Below, piece by piece: positions 1 to 11,347 of a stretch of DNA of 64,000 nucleotides; position 1 is the stretch's first letter, and each line of letters begins with the position of its first letter. The DNA comes from Trogon surrucura (lineage: Eukaryota; Chordata; Aves; Trogoniformes; Trogonidae). Below the pieces are notes generated by a model. The model worked only from the letters and a program-made list of their open reading frames with translations, was not told where the DNA came from and did not search any database. The stretch lies in contig CM036639.1 of assembly GCA_020746105.1 (NCBI GenBank), positions 7,083,501 through 7,147,500 on the forward strand. Direction: 5' to 3'. The position numbers and the translations under genes were made by a program.

Positions 1-3000
1 AAAGAAGTGGGCTCTGCCAAAGTCTCTTAATCCCATTCTTATTTAGGGATTGAGAGACAGTCTGTGACATGTTCTTACCAAAATAACCATCTGGACAACT
101 AATTATAGTTCTAGAACTGAGGCTGCTGTCCTAAGATTATGTAAATACAAAGACAGGACCACTAGGATCTTATTTTTTAGCAAGGAGGAAGTAAATCCTC
201 TGAAATCAGTACAGCTGCAATTTCAACAATTTAAACAGTGTGTGCATGTATTAGGAGTAACTTTAGTTAAAGCAATTAGACAACTATGTTATGTTCATGT
301 TGTACTTGAAAAAAACTAATTTTATTTGGTCAGAAGTGCCTCTTCAATGACCTTCATTCCAAACCATTTCCCTTAGAAATGAAACCTGGATGTACACCAC
401 TGGGTAAGACAGTAGGACCTGCCTTATGTCACTGATATTCTTTTCACTAACCTGAAATTCTTTTCTGTGTTTTGTTTTGGTTTTCATATGACCAAAATGA
501 ATCAGAGCTTGTGTCAGTTTTCACGGTAAGGACTTATGTCTGCTCTCTCACAGCTCTGACTCACGTGTGGATGTCTTGCTAAACATCCGTCCTCTTCCTT
601 TATCCGTGTTGAATAACACCTAGTACCGAAGCCTGATCTTTAGTCCAGTAAGAGCAGCTGGCTTGTCAAACAATTTAATTCCTGAGTTTTACTCTTAACA
701 ACAATTTCTGATCATCCGCCATAAGATTCTGTTGAATCCTGATCTGTCCTTTAATGGGAGTCCAAAATATGGGTTCAGTGTAGGGGAGAGGTCACTGCAT
801 CAAGTTCTTCCTCTAGAAAATACAGTGCAGAGCATATTAGGAACATCTCTCTTCATTTTTTCAGAGCCTCTCCAAAGATATTCAGAATACATACACATGC
901 TCTTGCCAGAAGAGGGCAAGATTCGTCTACAAGGAGGGAATGCAACTGACACGCTTCCCGTGAAACAGCAAAGCTAACACTCTTATGTTCTGTGACACAG
1001 GTCTGGTTTTCTTCATGAACTTCCAACCCGAATATTCTCAAACGTCAAAATTATGTCTTGGTAACAAGGGAATTTTGTCAGATTCAGTGGAAACCTGGGT
1101 CGTAATCAATTCACACTAGACACATTTGATTAAGCGAAAATGAGTAAGATCATAGCAGACACATGTGAGGAAGTGGTGAGTAGCTGCTAGTGCTGTTAGC
1201 CCTGAAATAAGAGTGGGCATGGTAACACCAGAACGCTCAGTCCATCTGTGCTGGGTATTCCCCTCTCAGGCTCCTGTGGTATCACCAGAAAAAAAGGTTT
1301 GGTTTATTGTCCTGACACACATGGCCACAATGAGGCCAGGGTTCACCCAGCGGGTGCCCTTAGACAGCTCTGGTTACACGATTTTCCCTATTACCACTTT
1401 CCCATTTCTCAAGTCTCCTATTTGCTGACCTGGTGCCTCCATTTCTCCACCCCAGTCCCCTCCAAATAAACAATTCACCTCGAGGTATTCTTAATCCAGT
1501 GATCACAGTTCTGCTACATCCAGGTCGAAAACAAATTTCCTGAAGATGCGCTACAGGAACAGACCTGCTGAAAGTAATATCAATATAGATGATTTTGCAT
1601 TCGACCCTCATTAGACAGACTGAGTGGTATGTCTGAGGAACATTACTTAACCCTGTGTGTGGAAGTGAAGTAACATAAATCACATCACAGTGACTGTGAT
1701 GGAGCCTAACTGACTGGGTGCCACTGACATTGGGTGAAGGAAGAGCACTGCCGAAACGCGTAAGAATCTCTTGCGGGGCTCATCCCTCCAGTCACGAAAA
1801 AGAAAATCTCAAACTGCTGTGCCATGTGGTATTTATGTGTCTTTTCTCTCACATTTTCAGACAAGCAAACTTAAATGAAACATCTCCAATGCTTCCACGG
1901 TAAGAATAAGTTCTCTGCCTTCATTAATGTGATATTCCGTTGTTCTCAGGACTGTGTTTCTGGTACATAGAAGTCAGGACAGCCGAGAACAAGGCGAAAG
2001 AAAAGGATGTCTGGTCTGTTTAGAGAGGAAGTCTTCCAGAAACCATCAAAAAATGCAAACAGGCAGAATCTTTCATTTGTTTGCTTTCAGAAAGGAAACT
2101 GGGAAATGATGGTGAATGCAGAGCCTTCATTATTATGAATAATTATGAAATTATGTTTTTAGTTTTCTTAGAGCTTAGCTAATTTTTTTCCATCCACCAC
2201 CACCACCCATCTCAGAAGCTAAAGCAGAGTCCTTGGGTGATGTTATTTTAAGAAGTAACAGTCGTGATCCCAGATGACTTGTAAATGTCTGTGAAAGGGA
2301 CATTTTAGGGATGAATTGTTTTCTGAAACGACCTATTCTAGAGCCATATTAATGTTCCTTTATTTTTTTTTCCTCCCACATTTTAAGTTTCACCACTATA
2401 AACCTAAAAGGAGGGAGTTCATTTTTTCTTCTGGGATTTTCTGAGGAATTTTGTTGTTTTGTTATTTGTTCTGTTCCTGGCCTTCTCTAGTCATGTTGAG
2501 GAAGATCTCTCTAAGCTGAAATCTTTACCCAACTCTCTAACTGCTGATAATGTTTTTAACAATCCACATTATGCACAAACTCATACACGTGTAGGCTTAC
2601 ACATTCCCACTATTAACACAGGGGCTGGTTTAGAGCTGTTCAGATGCAAAATGATCTCATACTGTGCAGTGATCTCAAATTATCCTTCCAGATAGTGGAA
2701 TAACAGTGGATAATGCTTCCAGATAGTACTTCAGCAATTCAAAAACACATTCCTGTAACTGGCAAGGCTCTACTTATACATGAACCAGTATATTGAAACA
2801 AAAGCCTAAGCACACTCTGCAAGCATTACCCTGAAGGATTTCTCCCTTGGCCCCTTATGCCGTGTGTTCTGTGTGAAGAACAGCTTCTGCACTTCAGATA
2901 CTCTCTAATACAGCTGCCCTTTTCCAGAGTTTACAGAGAAATGCCATAGTCTCTTTATTGTAAAGCAAAGGCATGTGTAATTATTATTTTTTAAAGCAAG

Positions 3001-4284
3001 AACAATCTTGTCATCTTTAAGACTCAGAGATTTCTTTTTCTCACTCTATATCTCCAACCTGTGTTGAAGCTGAACACGATCAACGAGATGCAAGGTCACA
3101 TAGAATAAGGACACGGAGGTCACCTAGACTGACCCAGACAGAGCAGAGAGCAGTGTTTTCACACAGGCAGCACTCATATAAACAACTCAGACTGCCTGAT
3201 CCTATTCCTCTTTCTTGCTCATCAAAGCTGTAGTTCATAAGTGGACAAACACGCCCCTTCATTCCTTTGTTCCACAGGGATGCGTGTGCCTGTGAGTTCC
3301 TCAAAGCCTGGAACAGACAGAACGCCCAGACTGTCCAGACAGAATGCCCTACATGTCCAGTCTCTAGATTCGACCTCAGGTCTTTCTGGATTCTGGTCTC
3401 CTCTTGCTCTCAGGCTTGATCAGTCTGACATTTGCCAACATATCCATCTGCATGCGTAGACCAGGGACTAAGGTTATATGGGAAATAAGTAGCATAGTTC
3501 AAAAAGAAGATAGCACAGACTGCAGAGATCAGGATAATGGCTTAGCCAGGCTATCTGAGTGACCAACACCCTGTTTACATAAGACTATATTCTATTATCC
3601 ATCACCTTGTCTCCATTTTCCCACATTTTTTGCCCCCTGACTGCCTCTATTCCTCCTTGCTCTGCTTTGGCTCTTCCACCAAGCATAAATATAGCACATT
3701 CCCACAATTTGCCTCAGCCCATCGGTTTCTGACATGAGTTCCTTTCTTTGTTATTGTTTTAATAATCTACTGTTCATTAAGTTTTGTGTCTCTGAATTTT
3801 ATTGATTACATACGTTATTTCTTGCCTTTACCTTTAATGCTGAATAGTCATTAACCAGATAACCTCTCAAATGAGAAATCTTTCACATACTCTTACATCC
3901 CTGCTATTCTTATTACTATTGTTGGATTATAGCAATAATCAATGATCATGTATATTATTCCAAGGCAATATAGTTTTTCTTTTCTACAGAATATTGTATC
4001 CTCAGCCGCTTCTGACAAAACCACAGTAAGTTTGGGTTTTTTTGAACCTGTTAATATTGAAAAGAAAAAGATATATCAAGGATGATTCTCCTCAGTTAAC
4101 GTCAGAAATTTGTCACATAGACACTTCTGATGTTGTGTGATGAATATTCATCTCTGGACACCACAAAGGAGCACAGAGGGACAATGGAAGGCAGGGAAGC
4201 AGTAAGAGAAACAATCACAGTGCAAGGGTGCCTACCAAGGCTGTAACAGGAGACCTAAAGTTGTTGTTGTCCAGGGATGAAATC
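1..4284. other. AT-rich intergenic DNA
   Basis: I see no gene, RNA or recognisable mobile element here. The open frames are all under about 110 codons, contain no family motif, and are interrupted at the density expected of AT-rich noncoding DNA. Confidence 0.6.
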
Positions 4285-4466
4285 TACAGAGCCCTGTCCC
4301 AGGCTGCCCAGGGAGGGTGTGGAGTCTCCTTCTCTGGAGACATTCAAACCCCGCCTGGACGCGTTCCTGTGTGACCTACTGTAGGTGACCCTGCTCTGGC
4401 AGGGGGCTGGACTGGATGATCTTTTGAGGTCTCTTCCAACCCCTGACATTCTGTGATTCTGTGAGT
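4285..4466 (+). mobile_element. CR1 LINE, 5'-truncated 3' end
   Basis: This is the 3' terminal part of a CR1 non-LTR retrotransposon. It runs from the last codons of the reverse transcriptase ORF through the conserved CTGGATGATCTTTTGAGGTC block to the terminal ATTCTGTG repeat. Severe 5' truncation is normal for CR1. There are no target duplications, which is also typical. Confidence 0.9.
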
Positions 4467-5257
4467 CAAAGGGAGAGACTCTCTAGAGCAACTTTCAGAA
4501 TGAAAGGAGTTACTCCCTACAAGAGCATGGGATGGCAGGGAAAAGCATTTTGGGATTCTGGAAGACTAATTATGGGATGTTGAGAGAAGCACCCACAAGT
4601 GGAGAAGGGGAGGAATCAGGGTGGTTTGAGGAGGAGCCAACATGGCAAAAAATGAGATAGTTATATAAGGGTGCGGTTGCATGTAAAGGTGATGGTCAGT
4701 ATACTTGTGTGACAATGCCCTGTACCTGGTCAGTACAGTTTGTTCTGTATTCTCATTAAGTTCCATTTCTACCTGTTTTCGTAGGTAAGAGATTCTTCTG
4801 TGTGCATGTGTTGGTACGGAGGACTAAATGCAAGTGCAGCCAGACCATGGCTTGGAGATGTGTGTGTCTGTGGTGCCTGCAGCTGGAGAGACCAGAGCAT
4901 GTTGTGCCAGTGTGTGTGTTTGTTGTGAAAATATCCTCAGCCTCACCACTGGCTGGAGCAGGGAACACTGAGCTGCAGCAGCCTTGCTTCTGCTGGGCTA
5001 CTAGACTCAGCAACTCCCCTAACAATACCTACCTTTAACTAATGATTTCACACTTAAACTCAGTACATATAAATAGGAAATTCTCAGGTGTAGTTCATCC
5101 AGATGTTCAAAATAATTTGGAGGAGTTTCCCTGGAAGTGCCCATTTCTTGCCACTGACTGTGAGTGTGGTGTAGATCACTCACATGCAGACGCCTGCAGT
5201 GAGGAAATTAGAAGACATCGGAAAATCCCCTGTGCAGTGCAAGGATCACACATGTCA
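4467..5257. other. Intergenic DNA
   Basis: No supported gene is present. The longest frames lack recognisable domains and overlap one another on both strands. Confidence 0.5.
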
Positions 5258-5360
5258 CAGAATCACAGAATGTCAGGGGCTGGAAGGGACCTCGGAAGAT
5301 CATCCAGTCCAGCCCCCTGCCAGAGCAGGGTCACCTACAGCAGATCACACAGGAACACGT
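5258..5360 (-). mobile_element. CR1 LINE 3' end, interrupted by an LTR
   Basis: The reverse complement of the CR1 3' terminus begins with TCACAGAATCACAGAATG. The sequence stops abruptly at 5360, where an ERV LTR starts (TGTCGTGG at 5361). The ERV therefore inserted into an older CR1, or the junction was created by a later deletion. The missing CR1 continuation is not found on the other side of the ERV. Confidence 0.85.
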
Positions 5361-5728
5361 TGTCGTGGTTTAAGCCGAGCCGGGAGAGACAAAGAACCGC
5401 GTGGTCGCTCTCTCACTCGCTCCCGCCCTGCCGGGAGTGAGGGGAAGAGCCCGGAGAGAGCAGGAGGCGGAGGCTCGTGGGGTTGAGATAAAACCAGTTT
5501 GGTTTAATGGTGAACATAAATGGTAACGATAACAATAACAGTGAAGTGACAGTAACGTTTAACCAGATATAACGCCAGTAACACGTAACGCGGATCTCAC
5601 CACCCGGACCCAGCGACGCCCGGAAAGAGAGAGACCCCCGCCCCCACCAGCCCCCTATATATATACCCTGAGCATGACACCACGATGATATCGAATAGCC
5701 CTTTGGCTGGCGACTAGTTTGGTTCAGC
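5361..5728 (-). mobile_element. ERV 3' LTR
   Basis: On the minus strand this LTR follows a purine-rich tract (GGGGGAGGGGC), carries a TATATATA box near 5657-5666, and ends in ...GGCTTAAACCACGACA at 5361. The boundary next to env is approximate. A polypurine tract beside the env remnant and the CA terminus support the orientation. Confidence 0.65.
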
Positions 5729-5932
5729 AATTCCCGACTAGCCCCTCCCCCTGTTTAAAATTACCCCTATCCCAGCTGAACCCAGTGCAATATATCTTAT
5801 TACAGCCCTCGCCTCGAAAATCAGCGTATGAGCATTTTGCCCACCTGTTACTAGATAAGCTGGACATGGGTCTGATTCCATTTCTCTCTGTGTCTGGAAC
5901 AACTGAGTGTCTCACAGGGCTCACAGATAGAG

Positions 5933-6448
5933 TCATATCCAGGAGAGTGTCCATTCACAAACGCTCTCTCCCACACATACCCCTCCTTCCTTTGTCCTGT
6001 TGAGACGATAAGTGCCTCTTCCAAGAAACTGGAGATGCCATGGACTCCCCTCCTTGGTCCAAAACTCAGTTCCCTTATGAACTGTGCTCAAATTACTGAC
6101 CCACCATTGGGGTTCAACGGGCTTAGCTACCCATGGCCAGTCCTCGGATCCCCCTGGGCCTCCACGTACCCAACAACTGCTCGGGTTAAAAGCCTTGGCT
6201 GCCTCTTCCCCTAAAGTCAGAAAATGATTCTCCCATTCACCACCTCGACCCCGTCCACAATGCAGAGATGGGATTATTATTAGTAAGAACAACATCCCAG
6301 TTAGCAGGTTACCTTCTGTAAAGAAAACAATGACAGCAGAACTGTTAATACCAGTCCCTTCCCCAGTCACTGGAGATTCAGAAGAAGAGACCACTTCAGT
6401 GGACGATCTGTGGGTTAACGCCCGGGGCTCCCCCTCCGAGGTCGACAC
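5933..6448 (-). pseudogene. Retroviral envelope, N-terminal remnant
   Basis: An open frame of about 171 codons lies directly downstream (minus strand) of the integrase remnant, where env belongs. It has a hydrophobic leader-like stretch (around residues 50-62), then a surface-unit-like segment with the CWxxGGPGG pattern, a tryptophan-rich patch and N-glycosylation sites. The rest of the surface unit and the whole transmembrane subunit are absent before the LTR. The family call rests on order and on the CWxxGG and tryptophan pattern. It is a fragment and cannot make a functional envelope. Confidence 0.6.
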
Positions 6449-6456
6449 ACCGACTG

Positions 6457-7115
6457 CTACTCCAGTTCACTCCTGCGACGAGGTAACCGCAGTCTCCCCT
6501 CCTTTTCCTCCAGCTTAGCAGTCCAAGTTTCTGGGGCTCTGGAGATCTTGCCTCGGGGGTGGTGAGCCCACCCGTGCTGGGCTGCCTTGACTGCTGACTG
6601 CGTAGTTAACGGTACCTGGCACGGCCCACGCCACCTTGCCACCAGGGGCGTTTCTTCCCACTCTTTCATCAGGAGCCGGTCTCCTGGTTGATGCCATGGA
6701 CAGCAAAGGCCAAAGGCAGGGTCTGTGCCAGCTGAGCTTCCTGCCCAAGGGATTGTACAAGAGACTCTTCTGGCCGCAGACTGGTTTAGGAACACGTCAC
6801 TCGTCTGCACCTCCCCACTGGGTTAAGAGTGAGCAGGGGAAGGGATTCCAAACATTAATTCAAAGGGGGTACTTGACTGTCTCCTCCAGGTGTGGCCCAT
6901 ATTCGAGCCAGAGCCAGTGTTAGGAGCTGTATCCACGGCATTTTGTTTTCTAAAACTAATTTCAAAAGATGTTTCTTGATTTCCCCGTTGATTTTCTCTA
7001 TCTGGCCTGAACTCTGAGGATGCCGGGCATGTAATTTCTATTGTATTCCTAAAACCACTGTAACCCCTTGAAGAATTTGTCCTGTAAAATTCGTCCCTCT
7101 ACCTGAGGCTATAAC
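6457..7115 (-). pseudogene. Retroviral integrase remnant (core and C-terminal domain)
   Basis: On the minus strand near 7100-6930 the frame contains an RGTNF-type motif followed about 35 residues later by HPQSSGQIEKINGEIK, the signature of the integrase catalytic core around the third acidic residue. The residue normally aspartate before RGT is glycine here, and a stop codon lies between the two motifs. Further on (6810-6457) is the C-terminal barrel-like segment (GDRLLMKEWEETPLVARWRG), typical of gammaretroviral integrases. The broken active site and stops mark it as dead. Confidence 0.75.
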
Positions 7116-7269
7116 CTCCACTATCCCATATCTTGGAATGATTCGAAACACTTTAATAACTGATCACCTTCTCTTGTAAATTTACCACCTCCAGTAGAGG
7201 AATAATTAAATTCTCGTGAGCTTATGTTTTCCTCTCCACGTTAACAACACTCTTTCTTCCCACCATCTT

Positions 7270-7445
7270 CCAAACGCATGAGCCACCCTGCATGCATATT
7301 TTGAATCTGTGAATATTTGTGAATATCTGTGAAATAATTGGCCACTGGTCTTCAATTACCCCCGTGTTCTTGCATTAGAATTCCTTTAGCATGGCCCTGT
7401 TTAACATCCACATATAATTCAAATTCTTTTTCCCGGTCTGGCAGG
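7270..7445 (-). pseudogene. Retroviral pol remnant (RT end / RNase H start)
   Basis: The minus-strand frame reads PDREKEFELYVDVKQGHAKG, the conserved start of the gammaretroviral RNase H region. A stop codon follows, then an RPVANYF segment. After this the sequence jumps to degraded integrase, so the RNase H core is largely deleted. Almost nothing recognisable as polymerase palm or fingers lies upstream. Confidence 0.65.
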
Positions 7446-7849
7446 GCTAGGGCCAGAGCTCTGGTTAACCTGCTTTTTAACACGTTGAAGCTGTGCTCCC
7501 CCCATCCACACCCTGCAGTAACCTACTCCCTGTGGGCAGAGTAAATCAGCCTCTCTTGCACAGCCTGCCCAGACAGAACCGGTGCCTCTGGGGATCCCTG
7601 CTGAAGGACCGTTCACATCAATTGTTGTTTTACTCTTCTCCCTTTTCCTCTTGTTCCCACCAAAAAGGCAAAAAAAGTTGTTTACTCTCCTCTGTAAGTG
7701 GGCATCCCCAGAGAGCATCCTTGGAGTCCAATACTGCTCGTTCCCCAACTTTACTATTTCCAGGGGTTCTGCTGAGGAGGATTCTTATTTATCCTCTCGT
7801 CTTGCGCAACCCGTATCTCACATCATCAGAGGAGCTGCCGACTTCAGGA

Positions 7850-8274
7850 TTTTCTCAACCCCCCACCCACTGAATTGTGAGCATTCTGCCCTCCAGTGCT
7901 GCTGTTTACAAAAAGCACACCCCTCTTTTTCCCAAGGGGATCCCGACCCTTGATGCTCCCCTAGGAGGTCGCCTCCCCGCCCCCCGGGGCCCAACACCCC
8001 CTCTGCTTATCGCTTCCCGGGCTGTTGCAGCCGCCAGGTTTGCTGCACGCTTGTTTGCTTTCACTGCCAATTTTTGTTCTTCTTTTTCTACTTTTCTGCT
8101 TTTCAACCTCCTCCCTGTGAGGCAGTTGGTCTTATCAAATAGCATTAACTCTGCATAGTAAAATGACTGACTGGGCCTTACTTCAACAAATGTAAAGAGG
8201 CACTGATGTTCCCAGCTGGCCTGGGCTGTTTCAGGGTCTCGGTTTCCATAGAATTGAACACGGAGCCGTATCAC
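7850..8274 (-). pseudogene. Retroviral gag C-terminus with nucleocapsid zinc knuckle
   Basis: A minus-strand frame rich in Lys, Glu, Arg and Ala (8274-7906) is followed, after a one-base frame slip, by CAFCKQQHWRAEC. This is a retroviral CCHC zinc knuckle with three instead of four residues before the histidine. A charged segment before a single knuckle is the arrangement in gammaretroviral gag. The frame slip and the shortened knuckle indicate decay. Confidence 0.6.
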
Positions 8275-8509
8275 CTATTTAAATATATTTCAACTATTAT
8301 CTCAAATGATGTGGGGTTTGTGTTTAATATTGTGTTTCTTCACTATCAGAAATGACTATTTCTAGGTACAGCTATAGTCCTAAGTGGTTAAACTGAAATA
8401 GTTTCCTGCTCATGAAACAGTAGCGCCATGGGTTAGTGCATCCTATTAACAGCCACATCAACAGCACAGAAACATTCTTTTTCTCCGTTTGAATCCTTTA
8501 GTTATGTCA

Positions 8510-9045
8510 TAGTAAATCATGTTAACAAACATATTAACAGCCCTCTAACAAACACAGTAAACAACGTATTAAACAAGATTAACATTAACATTATTAACTA
8601 CATTAACATTAACTTTATTAACAACATTAACTTTATTAACTACATTAACATTAAAATTAACTACATTAATATTAACTGTATTAACTACATTAAATTTATG
8701 ACTGCATTAACTTTATTAACTACATTAACAACATGAACTACACATAAACTACACATTAACCACACATAAAAATGTATTAACATATTAACAATATGTTAAC
8801 AACACATTAACATTTAACAACATCACATTTAACAACAAATTAACTAGACATTAACAACACATTAACAACATTAACATTAACTTTATGCACAACATTAACA
8901 TTCACTTTATTAACTACATGAACAAAATTAACTTTATTAACTACATGACACAAACTACACATTAACAACGTATTAACAGCATATTAACACATTAACAAAC
9001 ATATTAACATATTAACAAACACTCACAAACACCTTAACAGTCATC
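8510..9045. repeat. Degenerate ATTAAC/AACATTA array
   Basis: More than 500 bp are dominated by variants of ACATTAAC, with interspersed ATTAACTT and AACACATTAACA units. No exact period persists, so this is an old, diverged tandem array. There are no genes inside it. Confidence 0.85.
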
Positions 9046-9217
9046 TGAGTCATCCAAGTCAAGGGTATCGACAAACAGACTGTGCCCAAAGGAACAACCC
9101 AGCAACAGTTCTGAGCCTCCACGTTCTCCAGCTCTGCTCAGCCTTGCCCCGCTAGAGCTTCACCGCTGGGCGGGACCGCAACAGCCCCCTTGGCTTTGGG
9201 CAAGACGGTCGAGGGCG

Positions 9218-9529
9218 ATGGTGAAGCCGCGTGTCGGTGCCTCGGTGCTCGCTCGGCTGGATGGTCCCGGAGCTGGAGCTGAAGCTCCGGCTGCAGCTGC
9301 AGAGGCCCAGCAGGTCGCAGCGGCTCAGGAGGAGATGATGTGTCGGCGCCTGCAACGGCAGAGGCAGAAGGCTCTGGCCAAGCCCTGGGGCAGGAGGAGG
9401 CAGGATGATCATCGCTGGATGAACAGGGAGATCACCCTGGATGATTTTCAAATACGGGGGAGCTGGAGATTTCTCTTCCTGTATTTTCTGAACAATCATC
9501 TTTTGGAGAATGTCTCCCTCTTTTTTTAA
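9218..9529 (+). CDS. Unassigned ORF, low support
   Basis: A 103-codon frame begins at an ATG in a GC-rich setting. Its first half is Ala/Glu/Gln rich (AAAAEAQQVAAAQEEM) and then strongly basic (RRLQRQRQKALAKPWGRRRQ). I recognise no family. The opposite strand over the same bases is also open (9658-9152), so at most one of the two is real. I list it only because its composition is protein-like. It may equally be noncoding. Confidence 0.15.
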   Translation: MVKPRVGASVLARLDGPGAGAEAPAAAAEAQQVAAAQEEMMCRRLQRQRQKALAKPWGRRRQDDHRWMNREITLDDFQIRGSWRFLFLYFLNNHLLENVSLFF

Positions 9530-9731
9530 ACACCAGTGCACACGTCCATGCATTTCTTCTGGACAAAACTGCTCTTTGAAATTTGTGACATCACTGGTGT
9601 TACTCCCGAGTTGCTGATTCACCTGACTCAGAGCATAAAACAACTCCCAATCTTGCACTATTATAGATCTTCACCAACCTGAGATTCCGAGGGTGATGTT
9701 CTCTAGAATCCATGGCTCGTGAGGCTGTTAC

Positions 9732-9813
9732 CTCCTGCGAGAGAGGAGGGGTTGTAGGAGGCTTTCGTCAGGCTCTCCAGGAAGAACCGCTCGTCCTCTA
9801 AGAAAGCGTGGTC
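9732..9813 (-). CDS. Candidate internal exon of an unidentified minus-strand gene
   Basis: On the minus strand this 82-bp segment is bounded by a pyrimidine-rich acceptor (CCCTCTCTTCTCAG) and a GGAG/GTAACAG donor. It is open and encodes 27 residues beginning DHAFLEDERFFLESLTKASY. It starts in phase 0, exactly the phase left by the candidate exon at 10369-10505, so the two join without a frameshift or stop. I do not recognise the protein. The next downstream exon is unclear: the obvious acceptor near 9680 leads to a stop after two codons. Confidence 0.4.
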
Positions 9814-10368
9814 CTGAGAAGAGAGGGATGGATGGGATGGACATGAGAGAGGGCCACGGGGGGAGGGCCCAGGGTATTGCTCATGAGTGAGGGAAGTATC
9901 CTAAAGCCTCCTTGACTCAGTGAGGAGTGGGCAGGTACCCGTCTGTGGCACCCCCTGGGCTGTGTGGGCTCCCCACCAGAGCCCAGAACTTCACCCTCTG
10001 AGCGAGACCCACAGCAGGAGCCCCAAAGAGCGTTCCCGCCTGGGGAAGGACCAAGCAGGGGCTGACGGGAGAGGCCGGAGACATCACAAAGCCAGAGTCC
10101 AGCAGAGCTGGCGTCTCCTACCCAGGGACGGGGAGAGGAGATGCGCAACCCCATCAAGCCAAGGATGCTACTGAACCGGAGACAACCTCTGAGGATGCTT
10201 AGAGTGTCACTCCTCGAGGTGCCGATGGCTTCTGCAAGCCCATCCAGCTCAGCGGCTCAGTGATGACCTTAGGAGATACCCTACCCTGTGGCAATCAGGC
10301 TTTGCCCAGCCCTGCTCCCTCCCAGGTTGCTGGAAGTTCCTTCCAGACCTGGTCTCCCACCACCTCAC

Positions 10369-10505
10369 CTGCTGGGCCCTGAGCTGCAGCAGCAGCAGTT
10401 GGGCGTAGAGCTCGGTGGAGCCAGCCGCAACCAGGCTCTCCCTGCCATGGTGCAGAAAGGCTGCAACAGAAGCCTGACCGTGTGGTGTCGCCGTCGCTGG
10501 AGGAA
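10369..10505 (-). CDS. Candidate internal exon of an unidentified minus-strand gene
   Basis: On the minus strand this 137-bp segment has a good acceptor (CTTGTCTCTGTCCGCAG) and donor (CAG/GTGAGG). After two bases completing a split codon it encodes 45 residues, including LHHGRESLVAAGSTELYAQL and a Leu/Gln-rich helix-like tail. It ends in phase 0, matching the exon at 9732-9813. An upstream frame ending GAA G/GTACGG near 10850 has the matching phase 1, but I see no convincing acceptor for it. Family not recognised. Confidence 0.4.
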
Positions 10506-11270
10506 CTGCGGACAGAGACAAGAGCATCCTTTTTTTTGCTGCCTGCATGACCCTGCAGCAAGGTGTTGTGAAGGGGGCACATGTTAAGGGGGAACATGGA
10601 ACAGGCGGATCAGGAAGTCTGTACCTCCTGAGTGCCTCAGCCAGTGGGGAAAGGGAGAAGGTTTCATGCGGCCGGGAAATTGGGATAAAAGGAGGAAATT
10701 GGGATAAAAGGGGGCTGCGTCCTCCGGCAATGTGAGAGACCTCACTGGGACTCTGCAACCCCGGTGAACACTCCCTTTATTCGAATAAAGTTCGGACTCC
10801 TCTGTCTTCTTGGTGAACACTGACCTCTGGCAACGGGATTTCCCGTACCTTCTCTAACTGCCCAGCTCACATGGCCGCACGGGACAGACATCAGCACACC
10901 GCGTGGATGGGCCGTGGGTTCCCTCCCCAGCTCCTTCCCGGCCTTCGAGACCCTCATCCCCCAGCAGATCCCACCTCGGGGCTTTTCTCCCGCCTTGGGC
11001 CCACACCCAAGGGCTGCTCCTTGGCAGAGAAGTGGACGTGGCCGCTCGCTTCCTTCCTGCATGGCCGCGGGTGAGTGAGTGCCTCGCCGTGCCCAGCGCC
11101 AGCTCTGCCCACAGCTGGTCCCTGCCAAGCCGGGACGGGAGCCAGGGGGCATCCACTGCTGAGCAAGAGGCATCTCTGCAGGGCCGGCGAGGCGAGGCAG
11201 GGCAGGGGGAGGCTCCTGCCGAGCCCCGGGGGTGTCACGTCCCCGTGTCCTTGGGCTCCGCACCACGCAG

Positions 11271-11347
11271 GTGTCCCCAACAGCCGGCTGCTGGACCTGG
11301 TGGGCCAGAGGGTGGCCCTGGGAAGTTGCCCATGGGGCCGGCGCCAG
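11271..11347 (+). CDS. Isolated exon-like segment
   Basis: A 77-bp stretch lies between CCACGCAG and a consensus CAG/GTGAGT donor on the plus strand. It is open in the frame giving VPNSRLLDLVGQRVALGSCP. It runs opposite to the candidate exons at 9.7-10.5 kb, so it would belong to another gene. With no partner exon, confidence is low. Confidence 0.2.

Larger units (their letters stand above)
5361..8290 (-). mobile_element. Decayed gamma-type endogenous retrovirus (gag-pol-env-LTR remnant)
   Basis: Reading on the minus strand from high to low coordinates, the order is a gag nucleocapsid zinc knuckle, a short pol remnant (RNase H start, integrase core, integrase C-terminus), an env N-terminus and one LTR. 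Most of the reverse transcriptase and the 5' LTR are missing, and stops and frameshifts occur throughout. The order and motif style match gammaretrovirus-like (class I) avian ERVs. The right-hand edge is set where the gag-like reading frame fades. It cannot be active. Confidence 0.8.
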
